This document shows, piece by piece, positions 62,704 through 64,000 of a DNA stretch of 64,000 nucleotides (positions are counted from its first letter, which is position 1; each line of letters starts with the position of its first letter). Under the pieces are notes generated by a model. That model ran no database searches. It was given only the letters and a program-made list of their open reading frames with translations, and was not told the origin of the DNA. The DNA is from an uncultured Aquimarina sp. Lineage in GTDB: Bacteria > Bacteroidota > Bacteroidia > Flavobacteriales > Flavobacteriaceae. The stretch is taken from assembly GCA_947493035.1 (NCBI GenBank), contig CANLOW010000002.1:248001-312000 (forward strand), in the 5' to 3' direction. The position numbers and the translations under genes were made by a program.

Positions 62704-63851
62704 TGAATTACAATAATATTATTTATTATAACGGAAAAAGCTCAGCTTCTCACAAGGCTGAGCTTTCGTTGCTTAAAGATGGAATTACTATAAATTTCAT
62801 AGATCAAAACCATCTAAGATCTACTACTTGGAAGTCGCAACACATCCATAAACCTGAAATGTCTGGTGGCAATATACTAACCCTGCGTTATGGTGATTCG
62901 TTTCCTTATCAGTCTATAGAAATTAAGGATCGTGTATTAGCTAAAAAAATACTAAACGATTATAACTTAAATACCAAATCAAAAAAATATGATTTTTTCC
63001 TAGAAAATGGAATAAAAGGCGTAGCCATTGGTTCAGTTATATTTATCGGTGTTTTTTTATTATTCTACAAAATCATTTTACCTAATTTGGCACTTGCCGC
63101 TGCGTCTACTGTTCCTATTTCATATGAAGAAAAAATAGGAAAAACCTTCAAGAATTCTCTTATATCTGAACGTGAAATTGATAGTGTAAAAACAAAAGCA
63201 TTAACTCGTTTTTTTAAAAGCTTAGATTTTGAGAGTCCTTATAATTTAGACTTTACTGTGGTTAAGTCTCCAATTCAAAATGCTTTCGCTACTCCTGGAG
63301 GTAATATTGTTATTTTTTCTAAGATTATAGAAGAAATGGAATGCCCTGAAGAATTAGCGGCACTGATTGGTCACGAATTAACTCATGTTAATGAAAGACA
63401 TTCTACAAAAGCAATTTTCAGAAGTTTAGCTAATTATTTAGCGTTATCTGTTATATTAAATGATATCAATGGAATTACAGCTGTTATCTTAGACAATGCG
63501 AACACTATTAATGAACTCTCTTTCTCTCGTGAATTAGAAGAAGAGGCTGACAAAAAAGCTTTAGAGTACTTATACCAAAGCAATATCAACCCTAACGGTA
63601 TGGTTAGTCTAATGGAACAATTAGACGCACTTTCAAATGGCACTGATATTCCAGAATTTTTATCGACACATCCTATAACAGAAAATCGTATTTCTTTTAG
63701 TAAAAATTATATTATGGAAAGAGGGAGTTCCAAAAACTATGTCACACCTAACTGGCACGATTCATGGAAAATACTTAAAACACCAAGTGATTATAGCAAC
63801 ACGATAGAAGAAAAGATTATTAAGATTTTCAAAATGGCCAAAACAAAATAA
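62703..63851 (+). CDS. M48-family membrane-linked metalloprotease
   Basis: A 382-residue protein. After an N-terminal beta-rich region of about 95 residues comes a membrane helix (about 100-125). The M48 protease domain (about 150-350) has FATPGGNIVIF, the zinc motif HELTHVNERH (HExxH) and the third ligand in ELEEEADKKALEYL. It may act on the outer face of the inner membrane. The adjacent YjgN-like partner and the 1-bp overlap suggest they form one functional unit, a gene order known from other bacteria with DUF898 and M48 proteins. Confidence 0.92.
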   Translation: MNYNNIIYYNGKSSASHKAELSLLKDGITINFIDQNHLRSTTWKSQHIHKPEMSGGNILTLRYGDSFPYQSIEIKDRVLAKKILNDYNLNTKSKKYDFFLENGIKGVAIGSVIFIGVFLLFYKIILPNLALAAASTVPISYEEKIGKTFKNSLISEREIDSVKTKALTRFFKSLDFESPYNLDFTVVKSPIQNAFATPGGNIVIFSKIIEEMECPEELAALIGHELTHVNERHSTKAIFRSLANYLALSVILNDINGITAVILDNANTINELSFSRELEEEADKKALEYLYQSNINPNGMVSLMEQLDALSNGTDIPEFLSTHPITENRISFSKNYIMERGSSKNYVTPNWHDSWKILKTPSDYSNTIEEKIIKIFKMAKTK

Positions 63852-64000
63852 GGATAGCTTAAAATATTCTAAATAAAATCTTAAAACACTATTAAATTCT
63901 CCTTAAAAAGAACCTCTTTGTTAGCTATCTAACATTTTAAAAATTAGCTTAGTCATAATTTTGAAATACAAATAATAAGGCAATTATAATGAAACTTACA
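63852..64000. other. Right edge of the window
   Basis: An AT-rich leader with no clear terminator. An ATG at 63988 (MKLT...) is open to the window end and may start the next plus-strand gene, but only four codons are visible. Confidence 0.3.

Noticed and set aside
1..64000. tRNA or rRNA genes
   Set aside because: No cloverleaf or rRNA-like segment was recognised by eye; a tRNA scan was not possible, so a missed tRNA in a gap cannot be excluded.

Overview
The window looks like chromosome from a marine-type member of the Flavobacteriaceae (Bacteroidota). The evidence is the low GC content, promoters of the TTTG-N19/20-TAnnTTTG class, a SusC/SusD pair, a type IX secretion C-terminal sorting domain, DUF4290 and Bacteroidota-type P-II proteins. 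The genus cannot be fixed from sequence alone; Tenacibaculum- or Polaribacter-like organisms are plausible.

Layout. 1-9.3 kb is a nitrogen-assimilation cluster: gltBD on the minus strand, divergent from a P-II gene, amtB and a second P-II gene. 9.3-10.7 kb is mnmE (trmE). 10.7-28.6 kb is foreign DNA inserted exactly at the 3' end of mnmE. 28.6-34.1 kb has an OmpA-like protein, a RhaT-like transporter and the divergent pair zwf/gnd. 34.2-44.6 kb is a SusC/SusD/SusE-like outer-membrane uptake locus with an FG-GAP/UnbV lipoprotein. 44.8-64 kb is housekeeping and envelope: thiol peroxidase, rpsA, pcm, a MazG-like enzyme, a porin, a pirin, murA, DUF4290, an amidase, LptD, proC, YjgN and an M48 protease.

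The island is the most interesting part. The last codons of mnmE (F-C-I-G-K-stop) occur three times in the same orientation: 10696-10713, 24146-24163 and 28550-28567. They divide the island into two elements in tandem. The left one (about 13.4 kb) is a mobilizable element with a tyrosine integrase, an excisionase-like HTH protein, a Rep_3-type initiator with iterons, a primase-like protein, a hairpin-rich oriT candidate, a BfmA/BtgA-like protein, a DUF5712-like relaxase and a VirD4/TraG coupling protein. It then has only two pore components of the Bacteroidota conjugation machine, a TraO-like barrel and an enlarged TraQ (DUF3872)-like lipoprotein with about four tandem domains. The right one (about 4.4 kb) has no recombinase and carries one giant T9SS-secreted repeat protein. 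It looks like a cis-mobilizable element that uses the integrase of its neighbour.

The overall plan resembles Salmonella genomic island 1: mnmE 3'-end target, own replication, own mobilization genes, and a few substitute conjugation-pore subunits but no complete transfer apparatus. The gene families differ, so this would be convergence. The left element also carries a 63-bp x 6 repeat array with a dimeric higher-order pattern and a right-end cargo zone of small minus-strand genes, two of which are each followed by a related 110-bp palindromic module.

No rRNA, tRNA or CRISPR array was found by eye.
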